This document shows positions 44,126-55,331 of a DNA stretch of 55,331 bases, one piece after another. Each line of letters begins with the position of its first letter. Positions within the stretch are counted from its first letter, which is position 1. This stretch comes from Chara braunii (Eukaryota > Streptophyta > Charophyceae > Charales > Characeae): the NCBI GenBank assembly GCA_003427395.1, contig BFEA01000374.1:424651-479981 (forward strand). The letters run 5' to 3'. The translations under genes and the position numbers were made by a program. Under the pieces are notes generated by a model. The model worked only from the letters and a program-made list of their open reading frames with translations, searched no databases and was not told the DNA's origin.

Positions 44126-45090
44126 GTGCTTGAACTAACAATTCATTTTCATTTTTCTCTTCATGTTTTGTATGTTCCATGCTTCCTCCTCCCTGTTCCT
44201 TCCTGCTCTCTACACAACAATATTATGTGCTTTCTCCTCCCTATTCCTCCATACTCTCTACGCAATAATTTCGTATATTCTGTCCTTTCTTCTATGTGCT
44301 TTCTCCTCCCAACGTTAACCAAAAGTTCTCGGGCTGCCGTCGAAAGAACACGATCCACAGCAAGAGAACGACAAAGACGTTTCAGACAAAGACACATTGA
44401 GAATTAAGCCACGAATCAACAATGCACGCGTCGCGTTCACACATCTGCCTTATTCGTGCAGCAACTTTCAGTCAATATAATTAATCTCGGAAATAGAACG
44501 CCTTGCACACACTGCGAAGCAGAAAAGTGGCCTCACGAACACCCGTGGACATCACTCTATTGCCTGCATGGAAAAGTACAACCGCCACTCTGGACGTATC
44601 CTGACACGATGACACCTGCTGCCCGAGTTTTACATCTATGGGAAACAACTAGCATACTTGGTAGATTGTTACGATCGCGGGCACGCCAATTCAATATTGC
44701 ACTTGCCCTTGCATCCCAATCCGTTAAAGAAACCCAGATGCCCGCTGGACGCTCGCCAGGTATGCTGAGAATAGAAGGCCGGCTTCAACAACACATCGGT
44801 CCACTACTTCCACAAACCCGCTCTCCTCCCGCGAATCCTGCTTTCAATCACAGATCAAACAAGTCCTTTTCCATGGCAAAGACAACAATTTCCTCTCCGT
44901 CCAGCCTTTGCAATTACAATAAACAAATCCCAAGGACAGTCCATCAAACACGCGGCCATCGACCTTCGCCAACCGGCCTTTGCCCATGGCCAACTTTACG
45001 TTGCCCCATCCCGTGTTGGTGACCCCTCTCACATCCGATTTGCCCTCCCAACTGAACTTAATCAAACAACAAATCCATGGCTTGACCGTT
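44126..45090 (+). pseudogene. Helitron Rep/helicase remnant with internal deletion
   Basis: 44330-44820 matches the N-terminal region that precedes the Rep domain in plant Helitron proteins. It has a basic RERQRRFRQRHIEN, a Cys/His cluster CTHCEAEKWPHEH...YCLHGKVQPP, then RARQFNIALALAS and GMLRIEGRLQQHIGPLLP. One stop (TAA 44405) interrupts it. From 44832 a different frame gives the C-terminal helicase end: PFPWQRQQFPLRPAFA, TINKSQGQ and HGQLYVAPSRV. The Rep nuclease and most Pif1-type helicase motifs between the two pieces are missing. No Helitron 5' TC or 3' CTRR hairpin end was found. Confidence 0.75.
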
Positions 45091-48000
45091 TCATGCCCTA
45101 CTCCTTCCACCCCTCCTTCGTCCAACTCACCCGCCCTCCTCACTCTCCTCTTGATATCCCTTACCTTCTCCCCACTTCCACCCCACCCCCTATCTCCCCT
45201 CACCAGTTCCTTCACATATCTCGTGAACACCCCGACTCCGCTTACTATTGTCTTGTTATCGACCACGGGCGTCCCGAGGACTTGCTTCCAACGGACAAAC
45301 CCGACCAAGACCCCCCTTCCGACCCTCACATCACCGCTCTCCTCTCTGAATTCAAGGACGTCTTCCCCGAGTCCTTGCCCGTCGATTTACCTCCCGATCG
45401 AGGTGTATCCCACACCATTGATCTCGAGCCCAACCATTCTCCTCCTTGCCGCCCTCCGTACCAACTCTCCGTCGTCGAGGCGGAAGAAATGAAGCGCCAA
45501 CTCAATGAACTCCTTGAAAAAGGGTTCATTAAGCCTAGCTCCTCCCCCTTCGGAACCAGTTGTCTCTTCGTCAAGAAGAACGGCACCTTGGAACTCCGCA
45601 TGTGCACAGACTACCGTGCCTTGAACCGGATCACGATCAATAACAAGTACCCACTACCCCGGATATCTGAACTTCTTGATCGCCTCCGTGGAGCCAAATA
45701 TTTCACCAAGATCGACCTCCGCAGTGGCTTCCACCAGATCCGTATCCGCGAGGAGGACACCCATAAGACCACATTCCGCTCTCGGTTCGGGCACTACGAG
45801 TTCCTCGTAATGCCTTTTGGACTCACCAATGCCCCCGCCACATTCCAGTCTACCATGAACCACATCTTACGTGACCTCCTCGAAGTCTGTGTCGTCGTGT
45901 ACCTTAATGACATCCTCATCTTTAGCCCCACCTTCGAGTCCCACCTTCAGCACATTCGCCAAGTCCTCTCGATCCTTCGAGAGCAAAAATTCTACGCCAA
46001 GCTCAACAAATGTACGTTTGCCGCTTCGAGCGTCGAATACCTTGGCCACATTGTCTCCGTCGAAGGCATCCGTATGGACCCCTCGAAGGTCAGAACCCTC
46101 GTCGAGTACCCCCCGCCCAAGATCCTCCTCCAACTCCGTTCCTTCCTAGGCCTTGCCAACTATTACCGCCCGTTCATTCGCAACTTTTCCGAGATCTCTT
46201 ACCCTCTCCACGAACTCACACGCAAGAACGAGCCCTTCAATTGGAACGATTGCCGTCAACACGCTTTCGACTTCCTCAAGCAAACCATCACCACAACCCC
46301 TGTCCTCAAGATCGTCGACCCCACTCGCCATTTCTATGTCACCACTGATGCCTCTGACTTAGCCATTGGAGCCGTACTGTCCCAACATTTCCCCCGCGAC
46401 ACCGCCGAGACCCCCTCCATCAAGGACTCGCCCACTCACCCCGAGGCTCCACCCGACGAATACCTCTTCACAAGCAAGAAGCTCCTTCCCGTGGAGATGA
46501 ATTACCCCTCCAACGAGAAGGAACTCCTCGCTGTGATTCACGCCCTCACAGTCTGGTACCCGTACCTCGACGGGCAATACTTCACCATTCCGCACTGACA
46601 ACACCCTCGTTTCTTCCATCCTCACCAAGAAAGACCTCACCCCACACGAAGTTCGATGGCTTGACTTCCTTGCCCAGTTCACATTCACTATTTGCCATAC
46701 CCTCGGCAAAAGCAACCGCGTTGTCCATGCCCTCTCTCGACGACCCGACCACAAGCCCCCCGAGAAAGTCTACGCCGCCATGACCCATATCCAGCTCCTC
46801 CCATCACTCCATCACTGATACACCCAAGGCTACCTCTCTTGCCCAGACTTCGCCGCCATTTACAACAAGCTCCACGATCTTGACCCAGTCCCCGACTACT
46901 CCCTCCACGACAACCTCCTCTACATCGACACCAAAGGCACTTGCCGACTGTGCATCCCTGACACACGTGGTCTCTGTGCCCAGCTCTTGGCTGAGCACCA
47001 CGACGCCAAGACCGCAGGTCACCTCAGTTTTTCCAGAAAACCTTCGACACCATCTCCCGCTACTTCTATTGGCCTTCTCTACTCGCCGACGTCAAAACAT
47101 ACATTCGCTCATGTCCCACGTGTCAGGCTGTCAATCCCTCGAACCGGACCAAACTCGGCAAACTCCAATCTTTGCCCATCCCCACTCACTGGTGGCAGTC
47201 CATTTCCATGGACTTCGTGTGCGGTCTCCCTAAGATCAACCGCGGGCATGATTGCATCTACGTCATTGTCTGTCGCCTGACCAAACGCGCCCACTTCATT
47301 CCTTGCACCACCTCGCACACCGCCAAAGACATGGCCTTACGCTTCTTCGACCATGTTGCACGCCACCACGGCCTCCCCGAGAATATCATCAGCGACCGCG
47401 ATCCCCGTTTCCTCTCACAATTCTATAAACAACTCTTCAACGCCTACGGAACTACACTCAAGTATAGCACTGCATTCCACCCACAGACCGATGGACAAAC
47501 TGAGCAGATGAACGATACTCTCCAAAGAATCCTACAGAAGTACTGTCATCCACATCAACACAACTGGGATTAGTTGCTCACCGCCGCCGAGATCGCCTAC
47601 AACAACGCTGTATGTCCTTCCACTGGCATGTCTTCATTCTACCTTGACCTTGGCTATCATCCACACTTGCCCTCTGATTTCCTGCTTCCCTCACTACTCA
47701 ACCCCCCCACACCCTGCCCTTCCCTCAATGAATGGGTAGCAACAATGAATTGACTCCTCGGAGAAGCAACCAAAGCCCTCGAAAGAACACAAGAACAACA
47801 GGCAAACAAGATCAACAAACACAGACGAGACTTGCAATTCAAAGTAGGGGACAAAGTCTGACTCTCCGCCCCACACGTTGAACCTGAACATGGATTGTCA
47901 AAGAAACTCTCGAACAAATGGCTCGGACCCTTCCCCATCATTGAAAAAACCTCCGACGTCAACTACAAACTCCAACTCCCCCCCGGCATGAGCCGCATCC

Positions 48001-48264
48001 ACCCGGTCTTCCACGTCGAATACTTGAAAGAATATCATGAATCCCCACCCCAATTAGCTGACGCCCATATCCTAGACCTCCACCTATCATGTTACCCACA
48101 GACCCTGAATTCGTCGCTATCATAGGTCGACGAACTACTCAGGTATCTGACCACCTGGAACCAATCACTGAATACAAAGTCAAATGGACCGGATACCCCG
48201 ACGAAGAATCTACATGGGAACCTCTCTCGAATCTCAAGAATGACATGAAACTTGTCCGCGCCTA
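45091..48264 (+). pseudogene. chromovirus (Ty3/gypsy) pol, fused in frame behind the Helitron helicase
   Basis: RT at 45093-46200: LPPDRGVSHTIDLEP, SSSPFGTSCLFVKKNGTLE, DYRALNRITINNKYPLPRI, YFTKIDLRSGFHQIRI and [14 protein letters not shown]. The catalytic motif reads YLND (AAT at 45906-45908) instead of YLDD. RNase H (VTTDASDLAIGAVLSQ...) shifts frame near 46590. The integrase has a zinc region with LAEHHDAKTAGHLSF and CPTCQAV, and a core SMDFVCGLP, SDRDPRFLS, FHPQTDGQTEQMN. A chromodomain EYKVKWTGYPDEESTWEPL lies at 48150-48240. In-frame stops are at 47571, 47751 and 47859. Gag and protease are absent: the upstream sequence is Helitron helicase in the same frame, open from 44769 to 46598. 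Confidence 0.85.
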
Positions 48265-48628
48265 AGATCGTGCTACTCCTATGTCCTAGACACCCACGTA
48301 ACTACAACCCTAAACCCCTGTATAAACCTTGCTACAACCTCGCAACCCCGTTCTACACACACCCTTGAACCCTGTCCACCCTCCCCTCGACCCCGATTCC
48401 TGATGTCTGATCTGCCCTTGCCCTCGCCTAGCCTTGTCCCATCTGTCCTCTCCACTGCGTTGTCTCTCTCCTCCAATGCTTGCTACAGCTATGGCCTCTA
48501 CACAACTATGACCCCTACTCGACAGACCTTCGGTTCAAGACCCGACACCTACATCGACCTACGACAGACAACAACTGACTCCTAAAACGCAGGTCACGGG
48601 TTCAAACACACAGGGGTACTGTACAGGT
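48265..48628 (+). repeat. chromovirus 3' UTR, polypurine tract and LTR stub
   Basis: About 340 bp of C-rich 3' untranslated sequence leads to CACAGGGGTAC (48610-48620), a usual polypurine tract form. TGTACAG follows, a plausible first few bases of a 3' LTR. The LTR is cut off after a few bases, where the minus-strand gypsy LTR fragment begins. Confidence 0.5.
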
Positions 48629-48694
48629 GAGGTGAGGTCTAGGGATCGAGCCCTGGGATCTGCATCTGCTACTGCAAAGGTGAAAGCCGTTTCA
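48629..48694 (-). repeat. 3' LTR fragment of gypsy element 3
   Basis: On the minus strand, TGAAACGG begins right after a purine-rich GGCCGGCGGGAG tract and runs for ~66 bp in close agreement with 36450-36515 of element 1. Similarity then stops at the chromovirus end. The rest of the LTR is missing. Confidence 0.65.
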
Positions 48695-48732
48695 CTCCCG
48701 CCGGCCTAAATTCGAGGTCCTCCGAGAATACT

Positions 48733-51700
48733 TCAGTCCAAGGGAGGTCCTTTCCCTTTCTTATCTCTCTCATAGGCTCGAACTATATCGGGAGCGGTCT
48801 CTAGAAGCTCTGTCCGTGTGAACCAGCGGTCGTCTTCTGGTTCTTGAAAAGAGAATCTGACTTTATATTGTTTCTGTGGACGACCCCTACCTCCTGTTCT
48901 GAACACAACCTCGTCAACTATACGATCAATGACGTACCTTCCGTCCATGTCTGAAGGAATCATTGACCTTCTCGATGGAAACTGCTGACTCATCGTGCAA
49001 GGTAACAACTTTGATGCGTGAAAAACTGGATATGTATGGAGGTGTGCTGGAATCTCAATTGTGTAGGACGGTCCATCCTCTCCGCCCTTGACTTCTAGGA
49101 CTGGCCACAGTCCTCTATATGTAGGCAATAGCTTCTGCGAGATGTTCTCCTCAGGAGCAAACTCTTTTGACTTGACCGACTAAGTCGCCTACTTGAAACT
49201 GTGATGGGTGACGGTGTTTGTTGGCTTGTTCTATCATCTTGTGCTGGGCTTTCCTGAGGTTCTCTACGACGGTAGCAATCTCCTTCTCATGATATAGCAC
49301 AAACTCCCTCGTACCGGGCAGTAGCCTCTGGATCTGGTCCACGTTCAGTCCTTCAAACGGTCTGCGTGGTCTAAAGGACTTATGCAACTCGTTGGGAGTG
49401 CGACAAGTGGCTGAGTGTACCCTGTTGTTGTATGCGCTGGCTACCTTCGGGAGCATTTCATCCCAATTGATCTGATCGGGCCTAATATACATTCTGAGAA
49501 CTTGCTGCAGGATTTTGTTCATCTGTTCAGTTTGACCGTTAGTCTTTGGATGACGGTCAGATGACATCAACAACTTAGAGTCATAAACTGTCATTAACTC
49601 CTGCCAGTTCTGGCTAGTGAACCTAGTATCTTTGTCACCAACTATAGACAGCGGCAGACCATGTTCACTGACCCGATGATCGAAAAACTTCTCTATCACT
49701 AAGTTTGTACGTGCCTCTGAAGGCGAAGGAACAAACACTGCATACTTGCTAAATCTATCAACTATAACCATGGCTTGGCTCTTGCCATGCCTACTCCTGA
49801 CCCCGATATCCATAAAGTCAATAGACATAGAATCTCTGGGTCCTGCAGGAATAGGCAATGGTCTGAGAAGAGCAAGAGGGGCTCGCGTAGTGGTCTTGTT
49901 CTGTTGGCACACCTTGCAACTTCGTACATACTCTATGCAGTCGGCCTTCATACCAGGCCACATATATGCGCACGTAAGGTTGACTAACGTCTTCTGCCAA
50001 CCAAAATGTCCCTCCGTGTTGTGGCATTCCCCTAAGATCAGACTACGAATCTCTTTGTTGTTGGGAACGCATAAACGGTCAACTACATTAGTCATCTCAC
50101 ATAATAATCCATCTGTAGTGCGGTAATCTGGTTCAGTTTTTTAGGCCTCCTTAACTCTCTTGAGGAGGTCACTATAGATAGGGTCCTGTGCATAAACTTA
50201 CATTATACTTTCCTTTGACTGGGTTGAGCTCAAAGTCAAATTGGTCTATCTTTGCGGCCCACCTGGTAAACTTAGGTGTCATTTTGGCCTGAGTCTTCAA
50301 CCACCTCAACGTCTCATGGTCTGAATACACTTTGAAGTGCCTCTCAAGCAAGTAGTGCTTCCAGTGATCTAATGCCTGCCTGAGAGCGTAGAGTTCCCTC
50401 TCATAGGTAGATGTCGCTACCTTTTCTGAAGGCATCCTGGCAGACATGAACTCTACGGGTCTATACCCATTGCCATCATCTTGCTGTAAGACAACACCTA
50501 TACCATACTGACTTGCGTCAGTGGTGACAATTGATGGATCGACTACCTTGAAGACTGGATACTCTATCAAGGCCCGCTTCAACTTCTTCAGGGCCAACGT
50601 ACAATCTCTATCTCATTCTCAGATTGCTTCTTTCTTTAGCAACCTGCGCAGGGGTGCAGCGATTGTAGAAAAGTTCCCCACGAACTTCCTATAGTAATTT
50701 GCTAGGCCTAAGAACGACCGCAACTCTGTCAATGTGTGGGGCGTCGGTCAATCTCTGATCGCTGCTATCTTACTGTCCTCAGGCTTTATGCCATCTCCAT
50801 CTAAGATGTGGCCCACTCGCACTTCTTTGTGTTGATCTTCAAGTTAGCTTCTCTCAGCTTCTCCAAGACCTGCCTCAGATGACCCTCATGCTCCTGGAGG
50901 GTCTTACTAAACACTAGAATATCATCTAGGTACACTACTACGAATCTATCTAGCTACGGCCTAAACACATCGTTCATACAACGCTGGAATGTAGCTGGCG
51001 CATTGGTTAGTCCAAAGGGCATTACTATAAACTCACAGTGCCCATATCTAGTTCTGAATGTTGTCTTGTACTGATCATCACGGTGGACTTCTATCTAATA
51101 ATAGCCCGACTTAAGATCTATCATTAAGAAATATTTGCAGCCCTGCACCCGATCCAACAAATCATCTATATGGGGCAGTGGCTCTGCATTCTTTACTGTG
51201 ACATCATTAAGACCTTTATAGTCTATGCACATTCTAAGCTCTCCCTCCTTCTTGGGGACAAAAAGAACAGGTGCTCCAAACGGAGACGAACTGGGCCTAA
51301 TCCAACCCTTCTCGAGGAGCTTATCTAGCTGTTTACGTAACTCCTCTAACTCCCTTGGAGACATTCTGTAAATAGCTTCCTTAGGAGTTCTACCGCCAGG
51401 CTCTATCTCAATATGATGTTGGATCGGCCATTGCACTACTCCTGTAGGCGACTTAGGCAAATTTGTATACTCTTCCAACAGCTTGGCAATAACCGGATCA
51501 ATGGGTTTCTCTTGCTTAGGCTCAGTGACAGGCCTAACATAGGCTACAAAAACCTATTCTTCTAATTGCTCCTTCTTCGCTAATCGCGCGAATGCGGGAG
51601 TACTGAGCCAGCAATGTGCCAGGGGATTGTTTACCCCTGACACGTGAAACTGGCGAGCAGTCATGACTTTGCCTGATGGACAATGGAGCCTACACTCGTG

Positions 51701-52276
51701 CTCTCTCAAGTGGAGTGTGGCTGCTGTTGCGTCTCCCCAGTCCATTCCTAGGATCATATCGAATGGAAGGCTATCTTCTACGAGGAGAGTCAAGGAATGG
51801 AGAACTTTATCTACCTTTCAATCCTTCTCTAGGTGAAAGTACACCTAGACTCCCTCGACATAATCCTCCACTCGCATCATGGGATTGTGTGCGAGATACT
51901 GACTACAAGGTCTTTTAGCTTTTGGACTTTTAAATTTAGCTTTAACTTCTGCAGCGCTTTCCTGCTCATGTAGCTACAAGTGGCCCCACTATCTATTAAG
52001 GCCCCTACTCGTCCTCTAAAACCTCTACATCTACTAGAATTAGTTGTCCTTTACCATCCTTCTTCATTTTGGCCCAGGCTGACATCCTCTCCTTCAACTC
52101 CTCTGCCAGACCTGTGAGGGAAGTGCCTAGAGAGACCCTAACACAAGCAGTCTTTGGACAACCGTCTGGGCACTGGCCAGCAGTCTCTGCCATAAACACA
52201 TGTGGGTTGGGAGTTTCTCTGTGGTGCGTGCACTCTTCTCCACATGGTCTAGGGGTAAGAGCAGTTGCAACTCCTA
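48733..52276 (-). pseudogene. pol of gypsy element 3 (PR-RT-RNase H-integrase), decayed
   Basis: Read on the minus strand from 52276. The protease region has GQCPDGCPKTACVRVSLGTS and then MDWGDATAATLHLREHECRL. The RT (51478-50900) has [45 protein letters not shown] and an intact YLDDILVF near 50930. RNase H (50597-50172) has VTTDASQYGIGVVLQQDDGN and YSDHETLRWL. The integrase (50095-49151) is one 314-codon open frame with ECHNTEGHFGW...CKVCQQN, SIDFMDI, VGDKDTRFTS and NGQTEQMN, so zinc ligands and catalytic residues are present. The C-terminal part (49128-48733) follows after a frameshift. Several stops break the RT and the protease-RT link. It belongs to the same family as element 1. Confidence 0.85.
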
Positions 52277-52910
52277 CCGGCGGTTGCCTTTTGCTGCCTG
52301 TGCAGCGCTCCGGGCTTCTCTATACTTGGGGCAGTATTTTATGATGTGCCCCGGATCACCGCAGTAGAAGCGTTGATCCTGGTCTATCTGCCTTTGCCAC
52401 ACTGTCTGTTCTCAACCCAAATCTTCCCAGGGCTTGCCTTGTGGCAAGCCAGGGTGCCATCCACCCCTCCTGGAAGGTGACGAGTAAAACGAGAGCGGTT
52501 TTGCGAGGGACCTTGACCCCTACCTCCCACTTGGCGGGTTCCTCTGCCGCCAACCCCCTGATCACTCTGTCCTCGACCACCGGAAGCCTGGCCCCCTTGG
52601 CCCCGGCCTCCTCTCCCTTGCGGCCTCCCTCCAACCGCGACAGCAGCGTAAGTCCTCCCCTGACTATCGCTACTGCCCTCCTCCTCTAGGCCCCATGCTA
52701 TTTGATCATATGGGACCTCTTCCATACCACCCTCATCTAAAGTAAGGATCAGATGATCCTTGGCCTAAAGTTGGCCCGAGATGGTATGACCCTTCCATTT
52801 TTGGCCCTTATCCAGATCCTTGTGCCAGAAGGTAGTAGCTGGTATGGACTGGGCCTCGAAAGCCACTACTTCCCTACTCAAAGTATCGTTGGCCGTTGTC
52901 TTTGCCGACC
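52277..52910 (-). pseudogene. gag C-terminal part of gypsy element 3, 5'-truncated
   Basis: Homologous to 39980-40600 of element 1: NDTLSREVVAFEAQS, TFWHKDLDKGQKWKG, EEVPYDQIAWGLEEE, a Gly/Arg-rich stretch, and the knuckle FYCGDPGHIIKYC ending KGNRR-TAG at 52274-52276. After the TAG the same frame continues into the protease region. Similarity to element 1 starts at about 52910; upstream is LINE sequence, so most of gag, the leader and the 5' LTR are lost. Confidence 0.8.
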
Positions 52911-55331
52911 TGTTTCCTCCCCACACACCTCTCTGCCCCTTTGGATGATCAACTGTCAAAACTTAAACCATAAACCCTCAGCCTGCGTTCCTGTCCTCCG
53001 ATCATCAAACTTAGAACCTGGCAGGACTTCATTTGCTTCCGGACCTTTGTGATAAACAAATTTCTTTGCAACCACCGTTCATGGTCCAGCATTATCCTCT
53101 TCTCCAACTTGTTCTCCTTTCTCCCATGTTCCCTCTTTATCTGTACCCCCTGGGCCTCTTGCGGGTTGTATTCATTCCCTTGCGGCCTAAGATGTGACTA
53201 TGCCCTCCGACGTTGCCTGTTGTTGAGGCCCCTTTCTTTTTTCCTAAACCCTGTTCTCACTTTGTGGTAATACTTGACATCTCTCCTTGCCTTCTACCTC
53301 CTTTCCTAGGCCTGTCACAGTCCCTGGCTGCACTTCAACGGAAGTGATGATGTTCGTTGGTCATTTTCTCTTTAAGATTCTGACAAGGGGGAGCCTTGTC
53401 CCTACATTGTTCTCTGCTGCCCCTCTCTTCTTCCTGCACTTGAGTTGTGCCAGTCCTTCCATCGAATGTTGTCGTCCCTCAATTCAGCCACTTTGTCGTC
53501 AGCCAACCAGACTTTACTGAAACTCTGCCCGGCCTTATTTCGTTGTTCCTCATCTTCGGACCATGACTGTTTGATCCTCCGCCATCTGCATAGAATTTCT
53601 GCCTGAATCATTGTCTTCATCTCCGCCCAGACCAATTCGCGTGAGTTGGATATTTCTTCGATCGTTCTGCTGCATCTCTCCTTCCTGATCAGCCCGTACC
53701 AGACTTTTTCCGCTTTCCGGGGTTGTTGGGGGATGTTAATAAGAAGAAGGATTTAGATGGGTTTTCCAGGGAAAGGGGAAGGGAACAGGGAGTTCCAGAG
53801 GATTGAGGCTCTTGCCCAATAGTCCGTCGCCTCCCTACAGTGCACTAAGCAGTGTATTATGTCTTCTGCTACATTCTCTGTACAAACCTTACATAGATCA
53901 GAGCTGTCTGGGTTTGAACCTTTCCGCCTAACATGCAACCATTGATTAACTGGCAAAGCTGCATATGTTATTAGCCACTGGAGGCTTCTGATTTTGACAG
54001 GTCTGGTTGCTTTGTAGATTTTCCACGGAATTTGCGTGATACTGTCGGCTTCCTGTCCTAACAGTCTTTGCCACCTGGCTTTGATAACCGGATCTGGGTC
54101 TTTTGTTTTCAACATTAGTTTATAACCTAATTTGACCGTTTAGTCCTGTATGGGGGTGCGTTTGTTAATATTTGCCTTCTTATCTGGTTTCCATGCCCAC
54201 TCCCCTGGGTCAAACTCCAAGTTCAGTGCCGTGTCGAATCTGTAGATGCTTTTCGGCCACATTTCTAAAACTCTTACTTTCCTGAGCAGAAAGCAGTCCA
54301 TGACTACAGTTTCGACGTTGGTGTTTATGATCGACGGCATTCTGTCTCTGGAGTGTACAACTGGAAAAGAGGTGAATACTGCTTGTGTAGTAGCACCTTG
54401 TTGTGAATGTGAGAACTGAAAGGCTCTTGATGGAGGGTTTTCCTGCACCTTGACCCCCCAGTCTCCACTTCTCCAGTCCCCTTCTTGTGCCAGTATGTCT
54501 TTCCATTCTTGAAGGATCAGATTAGTGAGGTATTGCAGGTTCAGGCCTCTTCTGTGGCATCCCTTCAGACATACACTCAAGTCCTGTTCCGATACCCATT
54601 CCCTCTTTTCTTCGTTCCATAGTGGTTGATCGTCCAGACGCCATTCTTTACCCACGACAGCCATTTGTGGTCTAAGAACAAGGGTTCATCACTTTCGGAT
54701 CTCAGCCATTCATTGCCAAAAAGAGGCTGTCTTAGTACCTCGTCTTTAGATTTCGGTCTGTTGGTCTTTTTCGACATTATTTCCCTCCAAATCCGGATGA
54801 TAGCCATCCAGTGCAGAGTTTGTCGGTTTTCTACGTTCTGTTCTATTTCTCGCCTGGATCTTCTTCTCACGTTCTTCAAATACCATTCCTTGTTTATTAC
54901 CCAGAATAATCCCATCATGTTGTTGGGCGATGGTACCGGGGCTAGTTCCCTAATGTTGTCCAGAGCCAGCTTGTTCCACGTCGTACCTGGCTTCATCAAC
55001 AGTCGGACTATCCATTTGAGTTGAAGGGCTCTCGTACCACACTTCGGGTCAATGATGCCTAAACCCCCTTGTATGGGCTTTCGTGAGATGTACTGCCATG
55101 CTATTTTAGGGATACAACTTTCCTTTTTCGGATTGCCCGTCCAGAGGTATGTTCTTGCCACCCGATTTAGTTCCTCAAGTGAATCGTCCGGAATTGTCCA
55201 CACTGACGCAATGTACCACATCATGGAAAACATTGCCGTGTTGAGAGCTAAAACCGGACCGAAAAGTGAGGTAAAAGTATCTCCCCATCTTACCAGCTTG
55301 ATTAGTTGCTTTGACAACATATTTTGTGCCA
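52911..55331 (-). pseudogene. LINE ORF2 3' part, minus strand, runs off the window
   Basis: From 55320 downward: RT thumb/post-RT region (WTIPDDSLEELNRVARTYLW, GGLGIIDPKCGTRALQLKWI) and KDEVLRQPLFGNEWL near 54725-54770, which spans the site where the other LINE carries the hAT-like insert. A spacer follows, then a knuckle LCKVC...IHCLVHC at ~53895-53840 and REATDYWARAS. The tail has VWYGLIRK (~53690) and KVAELRDDNIRWKDWHN (~53460). Stops and shifts at 54140, 53753 and 53402 break it. The 3' UTR runs to about 52911 without a visible poly(A), where element 3 begins. Endonuclease and RT core lie outside the window. Confidence 0.82.

Overview
The window looks like repeat-dense nuclear DNA of a green plant or streptophyte alga. 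No complete host gene can be supported. The gag N-terminus at 38611, the gag at 1700-2920 and the LINE reverse transcriptases resemble the very abundant retroelements I associate with the charophyte Chara braunii. That is a family-level impression, not a database result. A plant-type TTTAGGG stretch and a plant-like U6 retrocopy agree with it. Almost everything coding is retroelement protein in some state of decay. Three runs of N (16546-17390, 29534-30406, 43548-43718) and one single n (37359) are assembly gaps.

Layout, left to right. 1-1294: two LINE fragments in opposite orientation. 1690-2920: minus-strand Ty3/gypsy gag remnant. 4200-5145: first copy of a ~1 kb dispersed repeat (others at 35150-36228 and 42235-42475). 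7478-20815: one LINE insertion bounded by a perfect 19-bp target-site duplication (TSD), with a GC-rich then C-rich 5' region containing a near-perfect 38-bp hairpin, ORF1 with a CCHC knuckle, ORF2 (endonuclease, RT, C-terminal CCHC), and a second LINE 3' end before the poly(A). ORF2 is split by a 3.2-kb hAT-like transposon (15199-18424) with an 8-bp TSD. The second LINE copy at the right edge shows the uninterrupted sequence.

20816-35150 is mostly non-coding. It holds two arrays of small hairpins in which a constant loop is flanked by variable but self-complementary arms (22391-23240 and 33745-34365), and a third tandem repeat with a compensating stem change (32890-33465). It also holds a gypsy RT remnant, a MITE-like pair, a foldback, and a U6 snRNA retropseudogene with a 14-bp TSD.

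36415-42003 is a plus-strand Ty3/gypsy element (LTR, tRNA-iMet-type primer site, leader, gag, protease, truncated RT). 44126-48621 is a Helitron remnant whose helicase C-terminus runs in frame into a chromovirus pol. 48629-52910 is a minus-strand copy of the same gypsy family as 36415-42003. 52911-55331 is the 3' part of a minus-strand LINE that runs off the window.

The coherent story is serial nesting and decay: LINE into host DNA, hAT into LINE, U6 RNA retroposed probably by LINE machinery, and gypsy, Helitron and chromovirus fragments fused together. The signals least explained by known families are the hairpin arrays.
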